Source: Micromonospora terminaliae | GTDB taxonomy: Bacteria > Actinomycetota > Actinomycetes > Mycobacteriales > Micromonosporaceae | NCBI RefSeq assembly: GCF_009671205.1 | Contig: NZ_CP045309.1 | Coordinates: 4,526,001 to 4,590,000, forward strand | Direction: 5' to 3' | DNA length: 64,000 nt | In this document: positions 45,088 to 54,270 of the stretch, piece after piece | How positions within the stretch are numbered: the first letter of the stretch is position 1 | Layout of the letters: each line of letters starts with the position of its first letter | Position numbers and translations under genes: made by a program | The notes under the pieces: model-generated | Told to the model about the DNA's origin: nothing | Databases searched by the model: none | What the model saw: only the letters and a program-made list of their open reading frames with translations

Positions 45088-46170
45088 CTGGCGACGAAGC
45101 GGCGCGAGTACGACGAGGACGACGTCCGGGTACGACCCGGCAAGTCGTCACGCCCGCGCACGCGCACCCGGCCCCGGCACGAGGACGCCGTGGACGGGTT
45201 CGTGATCGCCGTCGACCGGGGGCGCTACACCTGCGTGCTCCCCGACGCCGGGCCGGCCGATGCGACGGTCACCGCCATGCGGGCCCGCGAGCTGGGCCGC
45301 AAGTCGGTGGTGGTGGGCGACCGGGTGAGCCTGGTCGGCGACACGTCGGGCGCCCCCGGCGCGCTGGCCCGGATCGTCCGGATCGCCGAGCGCCGCTCGG
45401 TGCTGCGGCGCACCGCCGAGGACGACGCCACCACCGCCGAGGGGCGCCTCGAGCGGGTGGTCGTGGCGAACGCCGACCAGCTCGTGATCGTCAGCGCGCT
45501 CGCCGACCCGCCGCCGCGCACCGGGTTCATCGACCGCTGCCTGGTGGCCGCGTACGACGCCGACATCGAGCCGCTGCTCTGCCTCACCAAGGCCGACCTG
45601 GCCGGCCCGGAGGCGGTGCTCGGCTACTACACCGAGCTGGAGCTGCCGTACGTGCTGATCCGGCCGGACTCGGACCTGGCCGCCCTGCGCGCGCTGCTCG
45701 CCGGCCGGGTCTCGGTCCTGGTGGGGCACTCCGGCGTGGGCAAGTCGACGCTCGTCAACCGCCTCGTCCCGGAGGCCGACCGGGCGGTCGGCACGGTCAG
45801 CGCGATCGGCCGGGGCCGCCACACCTCGACCAGCGCCGTGGCGCTCCGGCTGCCCCCGCCGGCCGACAGCGACGGGGATCCGGGCTGGATCATCGACACC
45901 CCGGGGGTCCGCAGCTTCGGGCTGGCGCACGTCTCCGCGGAGAGCCTGCTGCACGGCTTCCCGGACCTGGTGGAGGCGACGGTCGACTGCCCGGCCAACT
46001 GCCAGCACACCGCCGACGAGGCGGACTGCGCGCTGGACGCCTGGGTGGCCGGCGGCAAGGCCGACCCGCGGCGGCTGGCCTCGTACCGCCGGCTGCTGGC
46101 CTCCCGCAGCGGCGAGGGCGACCCGCGCGAGCCGGAGCGGAACCCGGGCGACCCCCTCGCCGGTTCCTGA
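45088..46170 (+). CDS. rsgA: Ribosome small subunit-dependent GTPase A
   Basis: A circularly permuted GTPase maturing the 30S subunit. Order: OB-like domain, G4 CLTKADL, G1 VGHSGVGKSTLVNRL, G3 IDTPG, then the zinc knuckle CPANCQHTADEADC. Canonical GTG 45190 would give 326 residues, but the frame upstream codes for a basic stretch (EYDEDDVRVRPGKSSRPRTRT...RHEDAV) that actinobacterial RsgA proteins normally have. The only plausible start for it is CTG 45088, which has GGGGGGAC upstream. I therefore give the longer form (360 aa); 45190 is the conservative start. Confidence 0.9.
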   Translation: MATKRREYDEDDVRVRPGKSSRPRTRTRPRHEDAVDGFVIAVDRGRYTCVLPDAGPADATVTAMRARELGRKSVVVGDRVSLVGDTSGAPGALARIVRIAERRSVLRRTAEDDATTAEGRLERVVVANADQLVIVSALADPPPRTGFIDRCLVAAYDADIEPLLCLTKADLAGPEAVLGYYTELELPYVLIRPDSDLAALRALLAGRVSVLVGHSGVGKSTLVNRLVPEADRAVGTVSAIGRGRHTSTSAVALRLPPPADSDGDPGWIIDTPGVRSFGLAHVSAESLLHGFPDLVEATVDCPANCQHTADEADCALDAWVAGGKADPRRLASYRRLLASRSGEGDPREPERNPGDPLAGS

Positions 46171-46230
46171 CCGGCGGAACCCGGGCCACCCGCCGGTCGG
46201 GCCGGCGCGGGCGTCGCTAGCGTGTCCGGC

Positions 46231-47049
46231 ATGACCGGGTACGCCGACGACCTCGCCCTCGCCCACCGGCTCGCCGACGCCGCCGACGCCGTCGCCACGG
46301 CCCGGTTCCGCGCCCTCGACCTGCGGGTCGAGTCGAAGCCCGACCTGACCCCGGTCTCCGACGCGGACACCGCCGTGGAACGGGAGATCCGCGCCCTGCT
46401 GGCCGCCCACCGCCCCGGCGACGGCCTGCTCGGCGAGGAGTACGGCGAGCAGCCCGCCACCGGCCCCGACGGGCGGCGCTGGATCGTCGACCCGATCGAC
46501 GGCACCAAGAACTTCGTCCGGGGCGTACCCGTGTGGGCCACCCTCATCGCGTTGCTGGAGGGTGACCGGCCGGTGCTCGGCCTGGTGTCCGCCCCGGCGC
46601 TTGGCCGGCGCTGGTGGGCGGCCCGCGGCGCGGGCGCCTTCGCGGGGCCCGACGCGGCCTCCGGCACGCCGATCCGGGTCTCCGGGGTGACCACCCTGGC
46701 CGACGCCAGCTTCTGCTACTCGTCGCTGACCGGCTGGGAGGAGGCCGGCCGGCTGGACGCCGTGCTCCAGATCATGCGGGACGCCTGGCGCAGCCGGGCC
46801 TACGGCGACTTCTACGGCTACATGCTGCTGGCCGAGGGCGCACTGGACGTGATGGTCGAGCCGGAGCTGTCGCTCTGGGACATCGCCGCGCTGGTCCCGA
46901 TCGTCACCGAAGCCGGCGGCACGGTCACCGACCTGGCCGGGCGGCCGGCCCTGGCCGGGGCCGGTGCGGGCGACCTCAGCGCCGTCGCCAGCAACGGCGC
47001 GCTGCACGACGACATCCTGGCCCGGCTCGGGCGGCCAGCCGAGCGCTGA
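46231..47049 (+). CDS. hisN: Histidinol-phosphatase, inositol monophosphatase family
   Basis: A 272-residue Mg-dependent phosphatase. Metal ligands: E in LLGEEYG, the WIVDPIDGTKNFVRG motif, and the distal D in LWDIAALVPIVTEAGG. The ALAHRLADAADAVATARFR and PDLTPVSDADTAVE segments match HisN rather than SuhB, and TKNF supports histidinol-phosphate as substrate. TAGCGT (46218-46223) lies 7 nt before the ATG, so it is probably leaderless. Confidence 0.9.
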   Translation: MTGYADDLALAHRLADAADAVATARFRALDLRVESKPDLTPVSDADTAVEREIRALLAAHRPGDGLLGEEYGEQPATGPDGRRWIVDPIDGTKNFVRGVPVWATLIALLEGDRPVLGLVSAPALGRRWWAARGAGAFAGPDAASGTPIRVSGVTTLADASFCYSSLTGWEEAGRLDAVLQIMRDAWRSRAYGDFYGYMLLAEGALDVMVEPELSLWDIAALVPIVTEAGGTVTDLAGRPALAGAGAGDLSAVASNGALHDDILARLGRPAER

Positions 47050-47076
47050 CCCACCGGTAACCTCTATCCTCGCCAG

Positions 47077-47976
47077 GTGGTGTCCTCCGGTTGGTGCTTC
47101 CTGGCGGCGATGATCGTCGCGTACGGCTTCGCCAATCTCCTCCAGTCGGTGGCCGCGGCGCGGACCACCGTCCACCACACCTTCGATCCCGGGCTGCTGC
47201 TCCGGCTGGCCGGTCACCGCACCTACCTGGTCGGGCTCTCCTGCCAGGTCGTCGGCTTCGTGCTGGCCTTCCTGGCCCGCCGGGACCTGCCGCTGTTCCT
47301 GGTCCAGGCCAGCGTGGCCGCCGGGCTGGGCGTGACCGCCGTGCTCGGCGTGCTGGTGCTCAAGTGGCGCCTACCGGCCGCCGAGGTGGCGCTGCTGGTG
47401 CTCCTGTTCGGCGGGATCATCGCGCTGGTGCTGTCCGCCGAGCCGGCGCCGTCCCGGCAGCTCGGCACCGCCGGCCTGGTCGGCCTGGCGGTGGCGCTCG
47501 GGGTGATCGCCGTGCTCGGCTTCTTCGCCGCCCGGCTGCACGGCGCGCCCGGGTCGGTCGCGCTGGGCTCGCTGGCCGGGATGGCGTTCTCCGCCGCCGC
47601 GGTGGCCGCCCGGCCGCTCGCCTCGGCCGACTCGGCGGAGGCGTTCGTCCGCGACCCGCTGCTCTACCTGCTGATCGCCCACTCGGTGGTCGGCCAGCTC
47701 CTGCTCGGCCTGGCCATGCAGCGCGGCTCCACGACCGCCGCCGTGGCCGCCATGGACGCCGCCGGGGCGGTGCCCGCGGCCGTCATCGGCCTCCTGCTGC
47801 TCAACGACAAGATCTGGCCGGGGCGGGAGTGGCTGGCCGGGGTCGGCTTCCTGGCCACGCTGATCGCGGTGGTCGGCCTGACCCGGTACGCCGAGCCGCA
47901 GCACCACCACGCGGTGGCCCGCAACCGGGAGCCGGCCATGATCGGCGCCGGCTCGGCCGTCCGGGCCCGGCGCTGA
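47077..47976 (+). CDS. DMT-superfamily (EamA-like) membrane protein
   Basis: A 299-residue protein with about nine or ten membrane helices. The repeated helix pairs, VQASVAAGLGVTAVLGVLVLKWRLPAAEV in the first half and AMDAAGAVPAAVIGLLLLNDKIWPG in the second, are typical of the DMT fold. Start GTG 47077; TATCCT (47065-47070) 6 nt upstream points to leaderless initiation. Substrate unknown. It ends 1 nt from a convergent glycosyltransferase stop. Confidence 0.85.
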   Translation: MVSSGWCFLAAMIVAYGFANLLQSVAAARTTVHHTFDPGLLLRLAGHRTYLVGLSCQVVGFVLAFLARRDLPLFLVQASVAAGLGVTAVLGVLVLKWRLPAAEVALLVLLFGGIIALVLSAEPAPSRQLGTAGLVGLAVALGVIAVLGFFAARLHGAPGSVALGSLAGMAFSAAAVAARPLASADSAEAFVRDPLLYLLIAHSVVGQLLLGLAMQRGSTTAAVAAMDAAGAVPAAVIGLLLLNDKIWPGREWLAGVGFLATLIAVVGLTRYAEPQHHHAVARNREPAMIGAGSAVRARR

Positions 47977-47977
47977 G

Positions 47978-49231
47978 TCAGGCCGCCTCGACGGGGCCGC
48001 GCTGCTCGGCGGCCACCTCGACGGGGCGCGTGACCTCGACGGCCGGCTCGGCCGGCTTCCGCCGCCCGATGACCCGCTCGTAGAGCCGCTCCAGCGCGCC
48101 CGCCGTGCGTTCCCAGGTGTAGCTGCACCGCACCCGGTCCACGGCGGCGTGCCCGTACGCGAACCGCCCCGCGTTGTCGGCCAGGATCCGGCGCAGGGTG
48201 ACCCCGAGGGTGCGGACGTCCCCGGGCGGCACCAGCTTGCCCGTCACCTCGTCGACCACCGCGTCGGCGATGCCGCCCATGGCGTAGCCGACCACCGGGA
48301 CGCCGCAGGCCATCGCCTCCAGCGACACCCGGCCGGCGGACGAGTAGTGCGGGGTGCAGGCGACCACGTCGGCGGAGCGGTACCAGGTGGCCATCTGGTC
48401 GTGCGGGACCGCGCCGACCAGCTTCACCTGCTCGCCCACCCCGGTCCGCTCGGCCAGCTCACGGAGCCGGCGCGCCTCGGCGTGGTCGGCCAGCTGCTCG
48501 GCCGGCGGCCCACCGGCGATCACCAGCTCGGCGTCGCCGACCAGCCGCATGGCCCGGATGAGGTCCTCCTGACCGTGCCCGGCCGCGAGCCCGCCGACGG
48601 AGAGGATGCGGGCCCGCTGGTCGCGGGGGGCCGCCTCGCCGTCGGGGTGGAACTGCGTGGTGTCCACCCCGGTCGGCACCATGGCCACCGAGGTGCGCTG
48701 GAGTCCCATCCGGGTCAGCTCGTCGACCTCGTCGTTGCACTGGGCGACCGCGATGTCCACGGCCCGGGTCAGCGCCCGCTCCAGCGGGATCCGCTCCCCC
48801 GGCCCGTCGTACCGCCGGCCGAGGTGACGCAGCTGCTCGACGCCGAGGGAGTGGAAGGTCTGCACGACCGGGATGTCGGTCTCGCGGACGGCGTGGGCGG
48901 CCGCGAGCCCGCCGACCCAGTAGTGCCCGTGCACCACCTCGGGGGCCCAGTCACCCGACCACTGCTGCGCCAGCCAGCGGCCGAACTCGGTGACGAACGG
49001 CACCAGCTCGGCGGTGGGCAGCGGGGCGGGCGGGCCGACGGGCACCCGCTCCAGGTGGTAGCCGTCCACGTCGACGGACTCCTGGCCCCGCGCGTCGCGG
49101 CGCTCGTACACCCGGACATCGTGGCCCCGTGCGGCGAGCTCGGCCGCCACCCGCGCGATGTGCTGGTGCGTGCCGACGGTGGGACCGTCGACGGACGGGC
49201 CGGCGTGCGCACACACAAGGCCGACGCGCAT
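47978..49231 (-). CDS. GT4-family glycosyltransferase
   Basis: A 417-residue GT-B enzyme. The N-terminal domain opens VGLVCAHAGPSVDGPTVGTHQHIARVAAELAARGHDV read in segments, with VVHGHYWVGGLAA; the donor domain contains LVGAVPHDQMATWYRSADVVACT and AGRVSLEAMACGVPVVGYAMGGIADAV. The first Glu of the GT4 E-x7-E pair is replaced by Ser (SSAGRVSLE), as in some family members. The C-terminal tail (Val/Glu-rich) is extra. Resembles MshA/sucrose-phosphate-synthase-like enzymes; acceptor unknown. GGAGG precedes the ATG. Confidence 0.9.
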   Translation of the reverse strand: MRVGLVCAHAGPSVDGPTVGTHQHIARVAAELAARGHDVRVYERRDARGQESVDVDGYHLERVPVGPPAPLPTAELVPFVTEFGRWLAQQWSGDWAPEVVHGHYWVGGLAAAHAVRETDIPVVQTFHSLGVEQLRHLGRRYDGPGERIPLERALTRAVDIAVAQCNDEVDELTRMGLQRTSVAMVPTGVDTTQFHPDGEAAPRDQRARILSVGGLAAGHGQEDLIRAMRLVGDAELVIAGGPPAEQLADHAEARRLRELAERTGVGEQVKLVGAVPHDQMATWYRSADVVACTPHYSSAGRVSLEAMACGVPVVGYAMGGIADAVVDEVTGKLVPPGDVRTLGVTLRRILADNAGRFAYGHAAVDRVRCSYTWERTAGALERLYERVIGRRKPAEPAVEVTRPVEVAAEQRGPVEAA

Positions 49232-49467
49232 GGTGCACCTCCATGCGTTCTCGCGAGCGGTGGGTCCTCCGGTCAGAGGGTCCCATTAACCAGACCCCGG
49301 TGCGCCGAAACCTGGCAGATCGGGAGCCGACCCGGCGGACCGTCGCACGAATGGGACAACGCGGCCCGGTCGGGTTGGTGTCACTCTGCCCCGGCCGGGC
49401 GCCCGGCAACCGTGATCCGGGCGACTCAGTCGGCATGACCCGGCCGGACCGGGGGTACCGGCGGAGA

Positions 49468-50466
49468 ATGCCTCTCACCCGCAGCCTCGACGACGCCACG
49501 ATCGTGATCACCGGCGCCTCCAGCGGGATCGGCGCGGCAACCGCGTACGCGCTGGCCCGGCGGGGTGCCGACGTCGTGCTGGCCGCCCGGACCGAGGAGG
49601 CGCTGCGCCGGGTCGCCGACCGCTGCCGGGAGCTGGGCGGGCGGGCCCTCGTGGTGCCGACCGACGTGACCGACCCGGAGGCGGTGGAGCGGCTCGCGGC
49701 ACGGGCGGCGGCCGAGTTCGGCCGGATCGACGGGTGGGTCAACAACGCCGCGGTGGGCACCGTCGGTCTCTTCGACGAGATCCCGGTGTCCGAGTTCCGC
49801 CGGGTGGTCGAGGTGAACCTGCTCGGCACCGTCTACGGCAGCAAGGCCGCGCTGCCCTGGCTCGACGCGGCCGGCGGCGGGGTGCTGGTCAACAACGCCT
49901 CGGTGCTGGCCGAGGTCGCCATGCCGTACCAGTCGGCGTACAACGCCACGAAGCACGCCATCCGGGGGCTGGCCGACACGGTCCGGCAGGAGCTGCGGGT
50001 CACCGGCCGGGGCCACATCTCGCTCTGCACGGTGCTGCCCGCCAGCATCGACACGCCGTTCTTCCGGCACGCCGCCAACCACACGGGCCGGGAGCTGACC
50101 CCACCACCACCGGTCTACCCGCCGGACCTGGTGGCCGAGACGATCGTCCGGCTGCTGCGCCGCCCGCGCCGCGAGGCGTACGCCGGGGGCGCGGCCCGGC
50201 TCCTGGGGCTCCAGTGGCGGCTCGCCCCGGCGCTGGCCGAGCGGGCGCTGGGCTGGTACACGGCGCGCACCCAGTTCGGCCCGGGCGTACGCCTGGATGC
50301 CGCCGGCAACGTCTTCCACGCCGACGCGGCGGCCGAGCGGACCGACGGCTGGCAGGGCCGGCGCGGGCAGTTGCTCCGCCTGACGGCGGCGTTCGGGCTC
50401 GCGGCGGCCGGCACCGCCGTCGGCACGATGGCGGCGATGAGCCGGCGTTCCCGGACGGACCGCTGA
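49468..50466 (+). CDS. Short-chain dehydrogenase/reductase
   Basis: A 332-residue SDR with TGASSGIGAATA, the cofactor motif NNAAVG, catalytic Ser in VNNASVLAE and YxxxK in SAYNATKHAI. A C-terminal extension of about 80 residues ends in a hydrophobic segment (LTAAFGLAAAGTAVGTMAAMS), suggesting membrane association. ATG 49468 is chosen; ATG 49435 in frame is also possible. It precedes an anti-sigma-like gene, but 59 nt separate them. Confidence 0.9.
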   Translation: MPLTRSLDDATIVITGASSGIGAATAYALARRGADVVLAARTEEALRRVADRCRELGGRALVVPTDVTDPEAVERLAARAAAEFGRIDGWVNNAAVGTVGLFDEIPVSEFRRVVEVNLLGTVYGSKAALPWLDAAGGGVLVNNASVLAEVAMPYQSAYNATKHAIRGLADTVRQELRVTGRGHISLCTVLPASIDTPFFRHAANHTGRELTPPPPVYPPDLVAETIVRLLRRPRREAYAGGAARLLGLQWRLAPALAERALGWYTARTQFGPGVRLDAAGNVFHADAAAERTDGWQGRRGQLLRLTAAFGLAAAGTAVGTMAAMSRRSRTDR

Positions 50467-50525
50467 TGAGTCCCGCCGACCGGACTGATGCGCGCTGGGG
50501 TGCGGGCATGCACAATGGGACGATC

Positions 50526-51254
50526 ATGCCGACGGACGTGCACTGCCTCGTGGAGACGGACGAGTCCTCCGCGGTCATCCGGCTGACCGGTGTGCTGGAC
50601 CGGGCCGGCTTCGACGCCGTCCGGGGCGCGCTGCTCGCCCGGCTCTGGCAGCGGCCCGGCGCGGCGATCGTGGACCTGTCCCGGGTGCGGATCGACGACC
50701 CGGCGGCCCAGGACGTCCTCGACGAGGTGCACCGGGTGGCGCTGGACTGGCCGGCCGCCGGCCTGCTGGTGTTCGACCCGGCCGGCCCGCCGAACTTGGG
50801 TACACCCGTGCACCGGTCCCTCGACGCGGCGCACGCCGCCCTGCGTGACGCGCCGCTCGCCGCGGTGCTCACGGCCGACCTGCCCCCGGTGGTGGCGGCG
50901 GCCCGGGAGGCCCGGGCGCTGGTCGCCGACGGCTGCGCCCGGTGGGGCGTGCCGGAGTTGGCCGAGCCGGCCTCCATCGCGGTCACCGAGATGGTCAACA
51001 ACGTGGTCGCGCACGCCGGAACGCCCATGACGGTCCGGGTGGCGCCCCGGGACAGCACCCTGCACCTGGCCGTCCGCGACCACTCCGGCCGGCGGCCGGC
51101 GTACGCGGGGCTGGCCCCGGTCACCTCCACGGGCGGGCGCGGCCTCCTGCTCATCGACACGGTGGCCCGGCGCTGGGGCAGCACGCCGCTGCCGGACGGC
51201 AAGGTGGTCTGGTGCGTGCTGCACGCCGAGGACGAGACCCTGCTCCGGAACTGA
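50526..51254 (+). CDS. STAS-RsbW-like ATPase fusion protein
   Basis: A 242-residue fusion. Residues about 5-95 resemble a STAS anti-anti-sigma domain (VIRLTGVLDRAGFDAVRGALLARL, IVDLSRVRIDDPAAQDVL), but a Ser/Thr phosphorylation site at the usual place is not evident. Residues about 125-235 form an HATPase anti-sigma domain with the N-box SIAVTEMVNNVVAHAG and G-box SGRRPAY...GRGLLLIDTVA. It combines kinase and antagonist in one chain. Partner unknown. Start ATG 50526; upstream ATG 50508 is possible. Confidence 0.82.
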   Translation: MPTDVHCLVETDESSAVIRLTGVLDRAGFDAVRGALLARLWQRPGAAIVDLSRVRIDDPAAQDVLDEVHRVALDWPAAGLLVFDPAGPPNLGTPVHRSLDAAHAALRDAPLAAVLTADLPPVVAAAREARALVADGCARWGVPELAEPASIAVTEMVNNVVAHAGTPMTVRVAPRDSTLHLAVRDHSGRRPAYAGLAPVTSTGGRGLLLIDTVARRWGSTPLPDGKVVWCVLHAEDETLLRN

Positions 51255-51333
51255 GGCCCTTTTCGCCCCGTTCCTCCCGATCCACCCCGCCCGCTGCGGT
51301 TAATCGGGCGAGCGCAGTGGGTAGTTCCCGGTC

Positions 51334-51906
51334 ATGCGCGACAACGAGTACCCCACCCCCGTGTCCGACCCCGAGGCGGAGGGCCTGCCGGACACCGCCG
51401 ACGACGACTCCAGCGCCAACGACGACGTGCTGACCGGACGCGAGGCGGACGGGCCGGAGCCGGCCCCGCTGCCCGCCGACCGCACCCCGGTGGCCGTGGA
51501 CCGCTTCGGCACCACCGCCGAGGAGCAGCTCGACGGTGAGTCACTCGACTACAAGCTCCAGCGCGAGCAGTACGAGCGGCCCGCCGACGACCCGCTGGCC
51601 GGTCCGGTGGACCCGGACATCGCCGCCGAGGCGGACAGCGAGGAGGCCGCCGCGCAGGCCCAGCTCGACGCCGACGTGATCGACCCGGGCCCGACCTCCG
51701 ACCCGCACTCCCCGGTCTCCGTCTACGACCACGGCCAGCTCGGCACGGTCGCCGACCACCAGGTGGGGCGGCTGGTCGAACCGGACGAGGGCGCGCACAC
51801 CGACCAGGAGACCGACAACGTCGCCTACGACGCCGGCGCGGCCGGGGGCGGGGCCACCGCGGAGGAGCTGGCCATCCACGAGACCCAGCCGCCCGCGGCG
51901 AGCTGA
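51334..51906 (+). CDS. DUF5709 protein
   Basis: A 190-residue, very acidic and probably disordered protein with TAEEQLDGESLDYKLQREQYE, the marker of the actinobacterial DUF5709 family. No membrane segment. TAGTTC lies 6 nt before the ATG and no clear ribosome site is visible. Function unknown; high Asp/Glu content is typical of stress-induced hydrophilic proteins. Confidence 0.85.
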   Translation: MRDNEYPTPVSDPEAEGLPDTADDDSSANDDVLTGREADGPEPAPLPADRTPVAVDRFGTTAEEQLDGESLDYKLQREQYERPADDPLAGPVDPDIAAEADSEEAAAQAQLDADVIDPGPTSDPHSPVSVYDHGQLGTVADHQVGRLVEPDEGAHTDQETDNVAYDAGAAGGGATAEELAIHETQPPAAS

Positions 51907-51909
51907 CCC

Positions 51910-52557
51910 TCAGCCGTCCAGGCCCCGCTCGATCGCGTACCGGGTCAGCTCGACCCGGTTGTGCAGCTGGAGCTTGCCGAGCGTGTTCTGCACGTGGTTC
52001 TGCACCGTCCGGTGCGACAGCCCGAGCCGCTCGGCGATCTGCTTGTACGACAGGCCCTTCGCCACCAGACGCAGCACCTCGGTCTCCCGCTCGGTGAGCC
52101 GGGGTGCCTCGTCGTGCGGGGCGGCCGGTGCGGCGGCCAGCCGCCGGAACTCGCCCAGCACCAGCCCGGCCAGCCCCGGGGTGAAGACCGGCTCGCCGGC
52201 CGCCGTGCGGCGCACCGCGTCCAGGAACTCGGCGGGCCCGGCCGACTTCAACAGGTAGCCGGTGGCGCCGGCCTTGACCGCGTCCAGCACGCTCTGCGGC
52301 TCGCCGCTGGCCGAGAGCATCAGCACCCGCACCTCGGGCAGCGCGGCGCGCAGCCCCTGGATCACCTCGACGCCGGAGACGTCCGGCAGTTGCAGGTCGA
52401 GCACGACCACGTCGGGGCGGGCCGCCGCGGCCACCCGGACCGCCTGGCGCCCCTCCCCGCTGGTCGCCACCACGAGGTGGCCCGCCTCGGTGAGGTCGCG
52501 GGCCACGCCCTCGCGCCACATCGGGTGGTCGTCGACCACCATCACCCGGATGCTCAC
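51910..52557 (-). CDS. macR: NarL/FixJ-type response regulator (MacR-like)
   Basis: A 215-residue regulator. Receiver: acidic pair in VMVVDDHPMW, phospho-Asp in VVVLDLQLPDVSG, Lys in YLLKSAGPAEF. LuxR-type helix-turn-helix: LTERETEVLRLVAKGLSYKQIAERLGLSHRTVQNHVQNTLGKL read in segments (about 150-205). The GTG overlaps the stop of the MacS kinase gene by 4 nt, so it is its cognate regulator. In Streptomyces, MacRS affects morphological differentiation. Confidence 0.92.
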   Translation of the reverse strand: MSIRVMVVDDHPMWREGVARDLTEAGHLVVATSGEGRQAVRVAAAARPDVVVLDLQLPDVSGVEVIQGLRAALPEVRVLMLSASGEPQSVLDAVKAGATGYLLKSAGPAEFLDAVRRTAAGEPVFTPGLAGLVLGEFRRLAAAPAAPHDEAPRLTERETEVLRLVAKGLSYKQIAERLGLSHRTVQNHVQNTLGKLQLHNRVELTRYAIERGLDG

Positions 52558-53678
52558 CGGCCACCCCGCGGCACGGTCAGCTCGATCTCGGTGCCGGCGC
52601 CCGGCACGGAGACGATCCGCACCTCGCCGCCCAGGTCGGCCACCCGGCCCCGGATCGACTGCGCCACGCCGAGCCGGCCCTGCGCGGCGGCCTCGGCCAG
52701 CCGCCCGTCCGGGATCCCCGGCCCCTCGTCACGTACCGAGACGGTCACCGTCTCCCCCTCGTCCTCGATCAGCACCCAGGCCCGCCCGCCGGCGTGCCGG
52801 GCCACGTTGTCCAGGGCCGCACCGGCCGCGGCGGCCAGCTCGGCGGCCACCCGGGCGGGCAGCGGCACCGGGGTGGCCGGCGCGGCCACCTGCACGGCCG
52901 CCGAGGCGTACCGGTCGAGCAGGTCGCGCAGGTCCCGCTCGCCGCCCGTGCCGTCCGGCGCGTCACCCGCCCGGCCGATCAGCGCGCGCAACGCGGCCTC
53001 CTGCTCGCCGGCCAGCCGGGCCAGCTCGGCGGCCTCGCCGTCCAGGTCCGCCCCGCGCCGCCGCACCAGGGCCAGCACCTGGAGAACCGAGTCGTGGATG
53101 TCCCGGGCCAGCCGCTCCCGCTCCCGGGTCGCCGCCTCCAGCTCCACCGCCCGCTGCAACCGCGCCTCGGCCTCGACGGCGAGCCGGGCCACGTGCCCCA
53201 CCACCACACCGGCCAGCAGCATGAGGATCACCCCGGTGAGCGACGACTGGCTGATCCGCTCCCGGGTCGCCAGGTCGGCGCCGCCGAGCACCAGCGCCGC
53301 CACCGCGCCGCGCCGCCGCCCGCCGGAGACCGCCCAGGCCAGCACCGGCCCGGCCAGCCAGGCGACGGCCAGGGTGGGCACGCCGGCGGCCAGCGCCGCG
53401 CGGCCGACCACCCACGGCGTGGCCAGCAGGATCGCCAGCACCACGCCGAGGTCGGCCAGGAGCAGGGGCCAGCGCCGGCCGGAAGGCCGGGCGTAGCCCG
53501 CCGTGGCCGCCCCCGACCAGGCCAGCATCCCCAGGAGTACGCCGCCCGCGGCGACCGGGTGCGCGTAGCGGTGGGCGTCCCGGAACACCAGCACGGCCAC
53601 GTACGCCAGCGAGGCGAAGCGGAACACCGCGATCGACCGCCAGAGCGGGACCTCCAGGCCACCCGGGGACGACGGCAT
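52554..53678 (-). CDS. macS: MacS-family sensor histidine kinase
   Basis: A 374-residue membrane kinase. Five or so N-terminal helices begin with LWRSIAVFRFASLAYVAVLVFRDA (the DUF5931/MacS hallmark), followed by HisKA_3 with ERLARDIHDSVLQVLAL and HATPase with ALDNVARHAGG and VRDEGPGIPD. It phosphorylates the NarL-type regulator encoded immediately downstream. ATG 53678 gives the normal family length; CAGGGT 7 nt upstream may be a -10 of a leaderless message. Confidence 0.92.
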   Translation of the reverse strand: MPSSPGGLEVPLWRSIAVFRFASLAYVAVLVFRDAHRYAHPVAAGGVLLGMLAWSGAATAGYARPSGRRWPLLLADLGVVLAILLATPWVVGRAALAAGVPTLAVAWLAGPVLAWAVSGGRRRGAVAALVLGGADLATRERISQSSLTGVILMLLAGVVVGHVARLAVEAEARLQRAVELEAATRERERLARDIHDSVLQVLALVRRRGADLDGEAAELARLAGEQEAALRALIGRAGDAPDGTGGERDLRDLLDRYASAAVQVAAPATPVPLPARVAAELAAAAGAALDNVARHAGGRAWVLIEDEGETVTVSVRDEGPGIPDGRLAEAAAQGRLGVAQSIRGRVADLGGEVRIVSVPGAGTEIELTVPRGGR

Positions 53679-53793
53679 GCCGGACACCCTGCCACAGCCG
53701 CGCACCGGCGGGCCGTGAGGTGCGGCGCGGGAAACCCTGACGTACGGTGGAAATGCCGCGAAAATCACCGAGCTCCAAAGCCGGGACGGGTCC

Positions 53794-54249
53794 ATGACGA
53801 ACGCAGAACCCCCCTCACCGCGTACGGTTGTGCCCATCGAACCTTCCCTCCTCATCGCCGCGGCCTTCACCCAGGCCCAGGTGACCGAGCTACGGCACTC
53901 GGTCACCTCGTGCGCGCACGCGGCGGGGTTGATCGGGCAACGGCTGGACGACTTCGTGCTGGCGGTCAACGAGCTGATCACCAACGCCGTCCGGCACGGC
54001 GGCGGTCAGGGGCGGTTGCGGCTGTGGCGCGGCCCCGGCGACCTGGTCTGCGAGGTCGCCGACCACGGTCACGGGATCAGCGTGCAGCGGCTCAACGACC
54101 AGGCCCGGCCCGCACCCGACACCGCCGGCGGCTGGGGCCTCTGGCTGGCCCGGGAACTGAGCGACACCATGGCGGTGGAGACCGGCGAGGCCGGCACGAT
54201 CGTCCGGATCACCACGGCCCTGGCCACCCGGACCGGCGCCGACGACTGA
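53794..54249 (+). CDS. RsbW-like ATP-binding protein
   Basis: A 151-residue stand-alone HATPase_c_2 protein with the N-box DDFVLAVNELITNAVRHGGG and G-boxes CEVADHGHGI and GGWGLWLARELSD. This type of protein acts as an anti-sigma serine kinase or phosphatase partner; its N-box is intact, unlike the protein at 23973. It is divergent from macRS. Partner unknown. Confidence 0.88.
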   Translation: MTNAEPPSPRTVVPIEPSLLIAAAFTQAQVTELRHSVTSCAHAAGLIGQRLDDFVLAVNELITNAVRHGGGQGRLRLWRGPGDLVCEVADHGHGISVQRLNDQARPAPDTAGGWGLWLARELSDTMAVETGEAGTIVRITTALATRTGADD

Positions 54250-54270
54250 CCGGCGGGCCGTGCCCCCACC

